Source: a bacterium
GTDB lineage: Bacteria; Myxococcota_A; UBA9160; UBA6930
Assembly (NCBI GenBank): GCA_024228115.1
Contig: JAAETT010000586.1
Coordinates: forward strand, 1-51,102
Length of the DNA stretch: 51,102 bases
Reading direction: 5' to 3'
Of this stretch, positions 35,962 to 44,218 are shown in pieces. The notes under the pieces are model-generated. The model searched no databases and was not told the origin of the DNA. It worked only from the letters and a program-made list of their open reading frames with translations. Position numbers and translations under genes: made by a program. Within the stretch, counting starts at the first letter, position 1, and every line of letters starts with the position of its first letter.

Positions 35962-37029
35962 CTAGGAATCTTCCTTATCCGTTCCGCCACTGGTGGCTCG
36001 AAGTGCCTCGATCTCGTTGGTGCGGCGCTTCCGAAGGGCGATGCTGCGCTCCAGGCGGTAGCGATCGCCGCCCTCCAGACCCGGTAGCTGTTCCTCGAGC
36101 TGGCGAATCTCTGCCTCGATCTCTTCCAGTTCCTCGCGTAGGTCCTCCTGGCGTCCGGCCTCCTCCGCCTTGTCGAAGATCCGGTCTTCGGGTGCACGGG
36201 GATCGGCAGCGCGCGGCTTCGGCTTCTCGTTGGGGATGAAGCGCTGCTCCGTCGGAAGAACGCGTTGGTTCATGAACGTCGGCGAGACGATCTCGATATC
36301 GGCCCGGTGCAGGCTATCGAGCATCTGCTCGCGAAGGTCGGACCGGGTCGTGAGCAGCGTACGCGTATCCTCGAGGAAACCGGCGACCCGGTAGTGGACC
36401 GAGAAATCGCCGAGCTCGATGACGTGTACGAAGGGTTCATCGAGCCCAGCACTCTGCGCTGCCTGGCAGAGAAGGCTCTCGACGCGATCGTGGGAGATGT
36501 CAAAGCCCAGGGAAACGTCGGCAGAAACGATTGTCCCGGAACTGCTCACAACGGTGACGGGCTGGTTCACGAGATGCAAATTGGGAAGAGTCGCCAGATC
36601 CCGATCCCGGGTCTGAAGCTCGGTATGGAAGAGGCCCACCTCGGTTACCCGGCCGAATTGACCACCGACGCGGATGAAATCGCCTGGGCGGAAGCTTGCG
36701 ACGGCTCGCAGCATCAGGCCCGCCATGGCATTGGCGACGAAGGTGGTCGATGAAAGCGTGAAGATCGCCGTGAGCGTGAGGCCCAGCAGACTGAGGAGTT
36801 GGCCCCGGGTCTCCGCCTCGACGGGTGCGGACAGGACGGCCACGACCAACACGACGGCGATGCCAAGCAGGGTCCACACCTGGCCTGCGAACTCGAGCAC
36901 CGGACCGACGTGGCGCCGACGAAGCAGCAAGAAGCGCCCGCCCAACACCAGCAGAACTGCGAGGCTCACGCTCGCCAGGAGCGGAACCGCCGTAGCGAGT
37001 GTTTCGGTGATGGTTTCCAGGTTGAACAT
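35962..37029 (-). CDS. MscS family mechanosensitive channel with C-terminal coiled coil
   Basis: A 355-residue inner-membrane protein with about three helices in the first 150 residues and the MscS-like core STTFVANAMAGLMLRAVAS followed by FRPGDFIRVGGQFGRVTEVG. The beta domain LQTRDRDLATLPNLHLVNQP and a C-terminal region are present. The last 80 residues form a charged, predicted coiled coil (EEAGRQEDLREELEEIEAEI) that the other MscS gene in this window lacks. A likely role is tension-gated solute release. It lies about 35 bp from the TM2 gene on the same strand. Confidence 0.9.
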   Translation of the reverse strand: MFNLETITETLATAVPLLASVSLAVLLVLGGRFLLLRRRHVGPVLEFAGQVWTLLGIAVVLVVAVLSAPVEAETRGQLLSLLGLTLTAIFTLSSTTFVANAMAGLMLRAVASFRPGDFIRVGGQFGRVTEVGLFHTELQTRDRDLATLPNLHLVNQPVTVVSSSGTIVSADVSLGFDISHDRVESLLCQAAQSAGLDEPFVHVIELGDFSVHYRVAGFLEDTRTLLTTRSDLREQMLDSLHRADIEIVSPTFMNQRVLPTEQRFIPNEKPKPRAADPRAPEDRIFDKAEEAGRQEDLREELEEIEAEIRQLEEQLPGLEGGDRYRLERSIALRKRRTNEIEALRATSGGTDKEDS

Positions 37030-37064
37030 GGACGTCTATGAACCGGTGACCGGGACGAGCGATC

Positions 37065-37457
37065 TCATGCGTTGATCACCGTAATCTGGTCATTCAGCGT
37101 CCAGTAGTCGTAGAGCACGCCCAGACCACAGAATCCCAGTGTCACGAGGTAGAGCAATCCGGTGAGCCACTTTCCCATGTACATCCGGTGCACGCCGAAG
37201 ACCCCCAGGAACGTGAGCAGGATCCAGGACAGGTTGTAATCGATATCTCCGGCCGCGAAACGATAGTCGGCCTCCCGATCCATACCGGGAATCAAGAACA
37301 GATCCACGATCCAACCGATGCCCAGCAGGCCGAAAGTGAAGAGCCAGATCGTCCCCGTGACAGGCCGGCCGTAGTAGAACCGGTGGGCCCCGAGAAAGCC
37401 GAAGATCCAGAGCAGGTAGCCGATGGACTTGAGATGGGTATCACCGCGTTCGCTCAT
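37065..37457 (-). CDS. TM2 domain-containing protein (two copies)
   Basis: A 130-residue membrane protein with two TM2-type hairpins. The first has GYLLWIFGFLGAHRFYYGRP and the second LLTFLGVFGVHRMYMGKWLT, each with the family's G-xHR-xY-xG pattern and followed by a GLGVLYD- or GIGWIVDLFLIP-like end. TM2 proteins are inner-membrane proteins of unknown role in bacteria. The gene lies between an M3 peptidase gene and an MscS gene, all on the minus strand. Confidence 0.88.
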   Translation of the reverse strand: MSERGDTHLKSIGYLLWIFGFLGAHRFYYGRPVTGTIWLFTFGLLGIGWIVDLFLIPGMDREADYRFAAGDIDYNLSWILLTFLGVFGVHRMYMGKWLTGLLYLVTLGFCGLGVLYDYWTLNDQITVINA

Positions 37458-37466
37458 CCCGCGAGT

Positions 37467-39161
37467 CTACCCGTCTTGTAGGCCCAATCGCTGGGCCGCG
37501 TGGCCCACCACCTCTGCGAGGCATCCACGATCAAGGGGACTCGTGAGGCCAGTGCCCCGCGCCAGGGCCTGAAAAGGGGCACTTCCGCCACGACGGCACA
37601 ATCCCATATAGGCCTCCAGCGCCGCGGGGCGGTCGCGATCCGCCCAGGCCCAGAGCTGCAGAGCGCAGGTCAGCGCCAGGGTGTAGTCGATGTAGTAGAA
37701 CGGTGCGCCGTAGATATGCAGCTGGGCCTGCCAGCGCCCCCCACTCTCCAGCCGGGGGATGCCGCCGTTCGCACGCCACGGGAGGTAGGTGCGCTCCATC
37801 TCGGCCCACATCCCATGGCGATCGGCGGGGCTGGCCTCTGGATGCTCATAGACGAGATGCTGGAAATGGTCCACCGCCACCCCATAGGGTAGGAACGTGA
37901 GCCCGCCCTCGAGATGAATGCGGCGATAGCGCTCGGCTGCGTCGCCGAAGAAATGCTCCATCGAAGGCCACGCCAGATGCTCGAGGCTCATCGAGTGGAT
38001 CTCACAGGCCTCAAGGGTTGGCGAGCGATATTCCATCGGAAACAACTCTCGACTCGACCACATCTGGAAGGCATGACCCATCTCATGAGTGAGAACGTCG
38101 ATATCACTCAACGTGCCGTTGAAGTTCGAGAAGACGAACGGCACTTCGAACTCCTCGAAGAAGGTCGTATAGCCACCCGCGGCTTTCCCCTCGCGCGTGA
38201 CGAGATCGAGCAGCCCGCGCTGCCCCATCATCTCATAGAACCGACCCAGCTCTTCGTGGGTCTCGGAAAAGACGCGTGCCGCCTGATCCGTCGTCCAGGC
38301 CTCATCGCCCAACGGCTTCGGATTGCCTCGGGGATCGGCCAGCGCTTCATCCCAGAACATCATCCGGTCGAGCCCCAACGTCTCGCCCCGCCGTACCATC
38401 AAACGTTCGCAGAGCGGCACCACGAGCTGGAGCACCTCGGCGCGAAAGCGTTCTACGTCTTCCCGGCCGTAGTCGACCCGCTTCATGCGCTCGTAGCCGA
38501 GCTCGACGAAATCCCGATGGCCCAATGTCGTGGCCATCTCATGGCGCAGGCGGACCAGATCATCGTAGATCCTGTCGAAGGCCTCGCCGTGCTCTTCAAA
38601 CCAGGCCCAGCGCGAGATCGCCGCTTCCTTCCGAACGCTTCGATCTGGATCCTGCGCGAATTTCACGATGCTGGCATGGTTGAACGTCTCACCGCGGAAC
38701 GAAATTTTCGCCTGAGCGATCAGATCCGTGTACTCGGCAGCGAGCTTCGCCTCACGCACCCGAGCTTCTTCGATGGCTGGATCGTAAGCGCGTACTTTCA
38801 GGTCCCAGAGAGCCAGAGCGTGCCCACCGAGCCAGGCTTCGAGCTCCGAACGATGTGGACCCTCGAGCAACAGACGCAGAAAACCCACCTCGAGGCTCGT
38901 CGAACGAGGCTCGAGTTCGTCCGAGAGTTCGCGTTCGATACGCGCAGCTTCGTCACCCGTGTTCTGGGTGAAGCGAGCCTGCGCCAACTCGTACCAGGTG
39001 GAGAATCGGCTGCGGAGGACATCCCATCGCTCGATGATCGCGCGCCTACCCTCTTCGTCGGCTGCCGTTGCCCAGGCTTGCTCCAGATCCTCGTAGGCCA
39101 TCGCCAGGGTTTCAGCGTCGGGCCGAGCGGCTTGCATGGCGGAGAAATGCGGCGCGGACAT
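37467..39161 (-). CDS. M3 family oligoendopeptidase
   Basis: A 564-residue cytoplasmic zinc peptidase of the PepF/thimet group. The zinc motif HEMGHAFQMW is intact, with the third ligand in the later SPTLEACEIHSMSLEHL segment. Other family parts are FRGETFNHASIVKFAQD, GGYTTFFEEFEVPFVFSNFN and IDYTLALTCALQLWAWADRD. The ATG at 39161 has GGAGG eight bases upstream and is preferred over an extended start. It degrades peptides of about 6-20 residues in the cytosol. It is co-directional with the CDP-alcohol phosphotransferase gene just upstream. Confidence 0.93.
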   Translation of the reverse strand: MSAPHFSAMQAARPDAETLAMAYEDLEQAWATAADEEGRRAIIERWDVLRSRFSTWYELAQARFTQNTGDEAARIERELSDELEPRSTSLEVGFLRLLLEGPHRSELEAWLGGHALALWDLKVRAYDPAIEEARVREAKLAAEYTDLIAQAKISFRGETFNHASIVKFAQDPDRSVRKEAAISRWAWFEEHGEAFDRIYDDLVRLRHEMATTLGHRDFVELGYERMKRVDYGREDVERFRAEVLQLVVPLCERLMVRRGETLGLDRMMFWDEALADPRGNPKPLGDEAWTTDQAARVFSETHEELGRFYEMMGQRGLLDLVTREGKAAGGYTTFFEEFEVPFVFSNFNGTLSDIDVLTHEMGHAFQMWSSRELFPMEYRSPTLEACEIHSMSLEHLAWPSMEHFFGDAAERYRRIHLEGGLTFLPYGVAVDHFQHLVYEHPEASPADRHGMWAEMERTYLPWRANGGIPRLESGGRWQAQLHIYGAPFYYIDYTLALTCALQLWAWADRDRPAALEAYMGLCRRGGSAPFQALARGTGLTSPLDRGCLAEVVGHAAQRLGLQDG

Positions 39162-39180
39162 GGCAGAGGCCTCCGGGGAA

Positions 39181-39744
39181 CTAAGAAGAAAAGGGAGTGC
39201 GGCGGAGCGCGAGGATGCGATCACCCATCGAAACGAGGGTCGTTACGATGAGTGCCCATCCGATCGCTGCAACCCAGGAGGCCGGCGGCCAACCGAGACC
39301 GAGTCCATCGCGGACGACAGGGATGCCGAGCAGCACGAAGTAGGCGATCCCGTTCCAGCGCCCTAGCAAGCTCGCGCGTAGCAGGCGCCCAGCCAGCGCC
39401 CGCGAATCGAAGGCGTACTGGACGAAGGCTGACACGATGAGGACGGGTAGCCAGATCGGGATCTCTCCGCGCCAGGCAACTGCCAACAACCCAGCAGAGA
39501 CGAACGTCGCGTCCGTTGCGTGATCGAGAAGCCCACCGAATGGCGTGACCTCGCCGTAGCGGCGCGCCACCCGGCCATCGAGCAGATCCGTTCCCACGGC
39601 CAACCAGAAGAGCGCATGAGCCGGGCCTGTGTGGCCTTCCCAGATCGCCAGGGCAAGCAGTGGGGCCGCCACCAACCGCAATGCGGTAAGAGCGTTGGCC
39701 CGTGTGCACCAACGGGCCGCTGCAGGAGGTACCGGGCTCGCCAT
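39181..39744 (-). CDS. CDP-alcohol phosphatidyltransferase family protein
   Basis: A 187-residue membrane enzyme that joins a CDP-activated alcohol to an acceptor alcohol in phospholipid synthesis. The signature spacing DG-x2-AR-x8-G-x3-D-x3-D is met by DGRVARRYGEVTPFGGLLDH plus the next ATD. About five membrane helices are visible. It resembles PgsA-type proteins, but the motif alone does not tell phosphatidylglycerophosphate synthase from other members. It is divergent from the cytochrome gene with a 38-bp gap. Confidence 0.88.
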   Translation of the reverse strand: MASPVPPAAARWCTRANALTALRLVAAPLLALAIWEGHTGPAHALFWLAVGTDLLDGRVARRYGEVTPFGGLLDHATDATFVSAGLLAVAWRGEIPIWLPVLIVSAFVQYAFDSRALAGRLLRASLLGRWNGIAYFVLLGIPVVRDGLGLGWPPASWVAAIGWALIVTTLVSMGDRILALRRTPFSS

Positions 39745-39782
39745 CGCCGCCCAGCGTAGCGGAGGCTAGGATCCGGCTGCTG

Positions 39783-40142
39783 ATGGTCCGCCTGCAACCG
39801 CTTCGATCTTCCCTGCTCCGGGTCGCGCTGGTTTTCTCATTGCCTGGCCTGTCCGCATGCGGTGGTGAGGCCGACGATCCCGCGGCGGCGCTCGCCCGAA
39901 AAGGGCAGGCCGTCTTCGAATCCGTTTGCACGGCCTGCCACGCTCGAGATCCCCGCCAACCGGGCCCCGTCGGCCCGGAAGTGGCCGGTGCATCTCTCGA
40001 GTTGTTGCAGGCGAAGGTGCTGAGGAACGAGTATCCGCCCGGCTACGTACCCAAGCGCGACACCAGGGGGATGATTCCGCTTCCTCACCTGGAAGCGGAC
40101 CTGCCGGCGATCGAAGCCTATCTCGCGACGTTCAATCCCTAG
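39783..40142 (+). CDS. monohaem c-type cytochrome lipoprotein
   Basis: A 119-residue exported electron carrier. The ATG at 39783 starts a signal sequence (LRVALVFSLPGLSACGG) with a good lipobox (LSAC). The haem motif is CTACH, with the axial methionine probably in RGMIPLPHLEADL. A membrane-attached periplasmic site is expected. The gene ends with an 11-bp overlap of the convergent Cys-cluster gene. It lies within 1.7 kb of a PuuD-like membrane protein gene, which might use such a cytochrome, but that link is unproved. Confidence 0.88.
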   Translation: MVRLQPLRSSLLRVALVFSLPGLSACGGEADDPAAALARKGQAVFESVCTACHARDPRQPGPVGPEVAGASLELLQAKVLRNEYPPGYVPKRDTRGMIPLPHLEADLPAIEAYLATFNP

Positions 40143-40686
40143 GCAGCGAACCCCGCTGGCGAAAGCGGCGAATGGCGACGAGGAGTTTGCGAACTCCGCG
40201 TTCCATCCAAGGCAGGCGCAGGCGTTCTGTCTGGCCATCCGCACGAGTCACGCGGGTCCATTCGCCGTTCACGTCATGGGTGTCTCCGTTCGGCAGGAGC
40301 ATCCGGTAGGGCGCGTCCGGGTCTAGAACATCTCGTGTGCTCGAGACGCGGACGGGCATCGTCTGCCGGAACCGGCCTGCGATCTCCTGGAGACGAGGTG
40401 TCCTATCGAACGCACCGGGATAGGCTTCGCGAATCGCCAGCCGGGTCGTGCCACCTTCGGATAAGAGATCCGTAACGGCAGCGAGGCGATCCGGACGGTC
40501 GTCCTCTTCGAGGCCGCCCTGCAACCAGAGACAACGATAGGCGCGGCAGATCGGCGGCCGAGTCGGATGGATCCCGCAACCGCCCCCGGAGGTGCTGAGC
40601 TGCGGGCATGGAGTCCCACCGAGCTTGTGCAACTCGTCGACCCGAAGGACCGTGCAGCAAAGTGAGCAGCTGCCACAGGCGCGCCG
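40132..40686 (-). CDS. YkgJ-type cysteine-cluster protein
   Basis: A 184-residue protein with the N-terminal Cys pattern of the YkgJ/CxxCxxCC family: CGSCSLCC, then GTPCPQL, GGGCGIHPTRPPICRAYRC. These cysteines probably bind a metal or a Fe-S cluster. The function is unknown. The GTG at 40686 is preferred. A TTG further up (40728) would start translation inside a perfect 80-base hairpin. The gene is downstream of the PuuD-like gene on the minus strand, separated by the hairpin. Its 3' end overlaps the cytochrome gene by 11 bp. Confidence 0.8.
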   Translation of the reverse strand, partial: RRACGSCSLCCTVLRVDELHKLGGTPCPQLSTSGGGCGIHPTRPPICRAYRCLWLQGGLEEDDRPDRLAAVTDLLSEGGTTRLAIREAYPGAFDRTPRLQEIAGRFRQTMPVRVSSTRDVLDPDAPYRMLLPNGDTHDVNGEWTRVTRADGQTERLRLPWMERGVRKLLVAIRRFRQRGSLPRD

Positions 40687-40693
40687 CACGGAA

Positions 40694-40778
40694 GCGGGGA
40701 CGTTCTTTCCGATGTTTCCGCTATTCAAGGGGGCATGCCCCCCTTGAATAGCGGAAACATCGGAAAGAACGTCCCCGC
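40694..40778. repeat. perfect 40-bp inverted repeat with a 5-base centre
   Basis: Bases 40694-40733 are exactly complementary to 40739-40778, with CATGC between them. Arms begin GCGGGGACGTTCTTTCCGAT. The palindrome lies between the stop of the PuuD-like gene (40788) and the start of the Cys-cluster gene (40686). There is no T-tract, so it is not a classical terminator. The perfect identity of the arms points to a recent mobile palindrome of REP or MITE type. Confidence 0.95.
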
Positions 40779-40787
40779 AAGCGTCCC

Positions 40788-41498
40788 TTAGCTATTCAGT
40801 GCGACTCCAACGATGTAGAGCACCACCGTCGCCGCGACGCCGGCATGGATCGTGCCGGAAACGCTGCCGAGGTACTTCTGGCGTCCCTGGCCCGTACCGA
40901 TCAGGCAGTTCAGCTCGAGCAGGCCGATGATCACCAAAGCGGTGATCCAGTACACGGTGTCGTTCTCGCCGTTGTGGAACGTACTCAGATGCCGTGCCGA
41001 GCCCATGAAGAAGAGCATCGGGATCGAGAACATCGTGTTGGTTCGAGAGGCCAGGCCAGCGCGTGCTGCTCCCGCGGCGGCAGTGGGGATCGCTTCGCCA
41101 CCGGCAGCGATCTGCTCTGCGGATTTGATCACGACCTGCTGAGCCGGCCAGATCACGAACCAGACGTTGGCCCACATGATCGTGCCCATCACGCCGCCGG
41201 TCAGGATCTTCGTAATCAGCGGTGTCCCGAGGTCGTACGGACCCATACCCAGGTACATCAAGATCAGCAGCCATCCCGTGATGAACGTGAACATGGCGCC
41301 CCAGCGGAACCACCAGAGGGCGTTGGGAACGAGCCCTCGGGTCATCGCACTCTTGGCTTCGCCGCCGAGCTCGCTGCCGAAGAACGGCGTCTGGATGAAA
41401 TTGAAGTAGTAGAGGACGCCGATCCAGGTGATGCCGGCAAGGAAGTGGAACCAGCGGAACAGGAACTCCCATCCCTCGCTCGTCGTGATGATCTCCAT
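40788..41498 (-). CDS. PuuD-like membrane protein (urate hydroxylase membrane-domain family)
   Basis: A 236-residue protein with about six to seven membrane helices, resembling the N-terminal domain of urate hydroxylase PuuD. Supporting segments are FRWFHFLAGITWIGVLYYFN, NALWWFRWGAMFTFITGWLL and MWANVWFVIWPAQQVVI. The ATG at 41498 has GGAGG six bases upstream. True PuuD carries a fused C-terminal cytochrome c domain, which is missing here. No purine-degradation gene is in the window, so a urate role is doubtful. Many similar stand-alone proteins are uncharacterised. It is upstream of the Cys-cluster gene on the same strand. Confidence 0.65.
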   Translation of the reverse strand: MEIITTSEGWEFLFRWFHFLAGITWIGVLYYFNFIQTPFFGSELGGEAKSAMTRGLVPNALWWFRWGAMFTFITGWLLILMYLGMGPYDLGTPLITKILTGGVMGTIMWANVWFVIWPAQQVVIKSAEQIAAGGEAIPTAAAGAARAGLASRTNTMFSIPMLFFMGSARHLSTFHNGENDTVYWITALVIIGLLELNCLIGTGQGRQKYLGSVSGTIHAGVAATVVLYIVGVALNS

Positions 41499-41573
41499 GT
41501 CGGTCCTCCAGAAGAGTGGGGTCAAAAACGGCGCGTGCCATTCTATCCCCGATTTCTGGAGAAGCGAGGTTTT

Positions 41574-42464
41574 TCAGCGACTCCGAGGCGGCCTTGGAAC
41601 GCGCTCTGCAATGCGCCCCCAGCCGAGTTCGCTGCATAGGGCCTCGAAAGCCCCAGCGGGCGCACCTTCCCAGGCGAGGTCGCCAAGATCGGATCGGATC
41701 CCGGGCACGTTCCGGACGACCGTCGCCAGCTCGCGAACCTGCAAAGCCTGCTCGCGGTGGGCCGCGATCTCCCGGGCCAGGCGCGTGGCACCCCGGACCG
41801 TCACGCCGTCCCAACCGACAAGCTTGTCCGGTATTCCGTCGATGCTGCCAAAGGCTCCGAGCGCCACCGCCGCGCTCTTCTTCCCATAACCCGGCACGCC
41901 GGGAAGATCGTCCACCTTGTCGCCCAGCAGAGCCAGGTAGTCGGGGATCTGTGCGGGATCGACACCGAACTTCTCGCGCACCCCATCGGCATCCAGGGTC
42001 GTCTCGCGTTGCAGATCATGCAGGCGCACGCGGCCATCCTCGGTCACGAGTTGAGAGAGATCCTTGTCCGAGCTGACGACCTCGACACCGCAATCCTCGG
42101 ACAGCAGGCCATCCACCAACGTGGCAATGACGTCATCCGCTTCGTAGCCCGCAGCCTCGAAGACCGGCAGGCCGAGCGCCCGGGCGACCTGCTTGCACAT
42201 CTCGAACTGGGGCGCGAGATCCTCCGGAACTTCATCCTCTCTGGATGTCTTGTAACCGGGGAACACGTCGTTTCGGAATGACTTCATGCCGAAATCGAAG
42301 CAGCAGACCAGATGAGTCGGTCTCCGTTCGGAGAGGAACCGGAGCAGCGTGTTCGCAAAACCGTAGGCCGCCTGGGTGGGCGTCCCGTCAGGCGCCAACA
42401 TTTCCGGCATCGAGAAATAGGCCCGGAAGATGTAGACGTGGCCGTCGACCAGATGCACCTGCAT
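41574..42464 (-). CDS. 5'-3' exonuclease (FEN-type, PolI N-domain-like)
   Basis: A 296-residue metal-dependent nuclease resembling the N-terminal domain of DNA polymerase I. Metal-site acidic residues lie in HLVDGHVYIFRAY, CFDFGMKSFRND, AGYEADDVIATL and VEVVSSDKDLSQLV. The helix-hairpin-helix region follows (DYLALLGDKVDDLPGVPGYG). No polymerase domain is attached. It probably removes RNA primers or 5' flaps. It is last in the four-gene minus-strand unit with ProS, 15 nt after it. Confidence 0.92.
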   Translation of the reverse strand: MQVHLVDGHVYIFRAYFSMPEMLAPDGTPTQAAYGFANTLLRFLSERRPTHLVCCFDFGMKSFRNDVFPGYKTSREDEVPEDLAPQFEMCKQVARALGLPVFEAAGYEADDVIATLVDGLLSEDCGVEVVSSDKDLSQLVTEDGRVRLHDLQRETTLDADGVREKFGVDPAQIPDYLALLGDKVDDLPGVPGYGKKSAAVALGAFGSIDGIPDKLVGWDGVTVRGATRLAREIAAHREQALQVRELATVVRNVPGIRSDLGDLAWEGAPAGAFEALCSELGWGRIAERVPRPPRSR

Positions 42465-42479
42465 GATCGAGCGCCGACC

Positions 42480-44186
42480 TCAGCGCCTCTCTTCCATGAC
42501 TGCGTTGAGAACGATATCGGCCGCTTTGTGGACATCGACGTCGCGCTTTTCAGCGCCGCGCCGCCGAAAGAGCTCGACCTTGCCATCGGCCAGGCCCTTC
42601 GGGCCGACCGTCAGGCGGTAGGGAATGCCGACGAGCTCGGCATCCTTGAACTTCACGCCCGGCCGCTCTTTCCTGTCGTCGAGAAGGGCATCGACCCCGT
42701 CTCCAATAAGACTCTCGTAGATGCGCTGGCCGGCCTCGGAACTCTCGACATCCTTCGGATTGACGATCGTCACGACCACTTCGTAGGGGGCCACGTTCAT
42801 CGGCCAGATGATGCCGTTCTCGTCGTTCCAGCTCTCGACGATCCCCGCCATCGCCCGGCCAACACCGATCCCGTAGGAACCCATGATGATGGGGACGTTC
42901 TTTCCGTCCTCGCCCTGGACACCGGCTCCGAGTGCCTCGGTGTAGACCGTGCCCAGTTTGAAGATATGGCCGACCTCGGCCGTCTTGCGAACTGCGAGAG
43001 CCGCCTCGCACATCGGGCAGGCTTCGCCTTCCGTGACTTCGCGGAGGTCCATCCATTCACCCACCTGGATATCCCGTTCGACGGACACACCGCGCAGGTG
43101 GAAGCCATCCTCGTTGGCGCCCATCGTCATGTTCGTCCGGCCCTGCAGAGCCGGGTCGGCGATCACACGCAGGTCCGTGGCGCCAACCGCGCCCAGGCTC
43201 CCCGCCGAAGCGCCGAGTGCCTGACGAATCTCATTGGCCGTCGCGGGCCGCAAGGTCTCGGCGGTCGTTCCGTCGATCAGCTTCTGCTCGACGAGTGCAT
43301 GGTCGCCGCGCAAGAGCAACAGGGTCGGAGCGTCGTCGATCGTGTAGACGAGTGTCTTGATCTGGCGGTCGGCAGGGGCGCCGCCTTCGAACGCGGCCAA
43401 CTCCTCGATCGTTCGCACATCCGGCGTTGCAAATCTCTCGGGCGTTGCAGGCCCGGCTTCGTCGGCGGCTGGTTCGAGAAGTGAGGTGGCTTTCTCCACA
43501 TTCGCTGCATATCCACAGGCCGCACACGAGACGATCCAGTCTTCTCCGGCCGGCGTCTCGACCATGAACTCGATCGATTCGCTCCCGCCCATTCCACCCG
43601 ACGAAGCCTCGACGGCTACCACATCGAGGCCCAGCCGCTCGAAGATCCGCCGGTAGGCCTCGAAATGCTGTTGGAAGGCGTGGTCGAGTCCCTCGAGTGT
43701 CACGTCGAAGGAATACGAATCCTTCATCGTGAACTCGCGCACTCGCAACAGGCCCGATTTGGGCCGCTCCTCGTCGCGAAACTTCGTCTGGAACTGGAAC
43801 CAGATCTGGGGGAGTTGCTTGTAGGAACGAAGCTCCCGAGCGATCCAGGCGAAGATCTCCTCGTGGGTGAAGCCCAGGCAAGCTCCAGCACCATGGCGAT
43901 CTTCGAGCTTGAACATGACGTCCACGCCCCACCGTCCGGATTTCTCGAGGATCTCCTGGGGCAGCAGCGCGGGAAGCGAAAACTCTTGTCCACCGATCTT
44001 GATCATCTCCTCCCGGATGATGCGCTCGATCTTGTCGTGCACGCGCTTGCCGAGCGGCAGCATCGAATAGACGCCCGCCATCAGCTGGCGAGCGAAGCCC
44101 CCGCGCACGAGCAGGCGATGACTCGCCGCCTCGGCATCGGCAGGGTCGTCGCGAAGGGTCGGTATGAATGCCTGGCTCCAGCGCAA
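42480..44186 (-). CDS. proS: proline--tRNA ligase (bacterial type, with editing domain)
   Basis: A 568-residue class II aminoacyl-tRNA synthetase charging tRNA-Pro. Motif 1 is GVYSMLPLGKRVHDKIERII and motif 2 is around FQFQTKFRDEERPKSGLLRV. The YbaK-type editing insertion is present (about 240-390), and the C-terminal anticodon-binding domain contains VVVTIVNPKDVESSEAG. The length is normal for the bacterial ProS type. It follows the class IV aminotransferase by 32 nt. A 16-base stretch at 42891-42906 equals part of the palindrome arm near 40.7 kb. Confidence 0.96.
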   Translation of the reverse strand: MRWSQAFIPTLRDDPADAEAASHRLLVRGGFARQLMAGVYSMLPLGKRVHDKIERIIREEMIKIGGQEFSLPALLPQEILEKSGRWGVDVMFKLEDRHGAGACLGFTHEEIFAWIARELRSYKQLPQIWFQFQTKFRDEERPKSGLLRVREFTMKDSYSFDVTLEGLDHAFQQHFEAYRRIFERLGLDVVAVEASSGGMGGSESIEFMVETPAGEDWIVSCAACGYAANVEKATSLLEPAADEAGPATPERFATPDVRTIEELAAFEGGAPADRQIKTLVYTIDDAPTLLLLRGDHALVEQKLIDGTTAETLRPATANEIRQALGASAGSLGAVGATDLRVIADPALQGRTNMTMGANEDGFHLRGVSVERDIQVGEWMDLREVTEGEACPMCEAALAVRKTAEVGHIFKLGTVYTEALGAGVQGEDGKNVPIIMGSYGIGVGRAMAGIVESWNDENGIIWPMNVAPYEVVVTIVNPKDVESSEAGQRIYESLIGDGVDALLDDRKERPGVKFKDAELVGIPYRLTVGPKGLADGKVELFRRRGAEKRDVDVHKAADIVLNAVMEERR

Positions 44187-44218
44187 TGCGCTTCTCCTGG
44201 GTGAGAGAGAGCCGGAAG

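Noticed and set aside
40687-40728. A longer Cys-cluster protein starting at the TTG at 40728
   Set aside because: The extra residues (MNSGNIGKNVPAS) are read from one arm of the perfect palindrome. A GTG at 40686 directly before the Cys motif is more likely.
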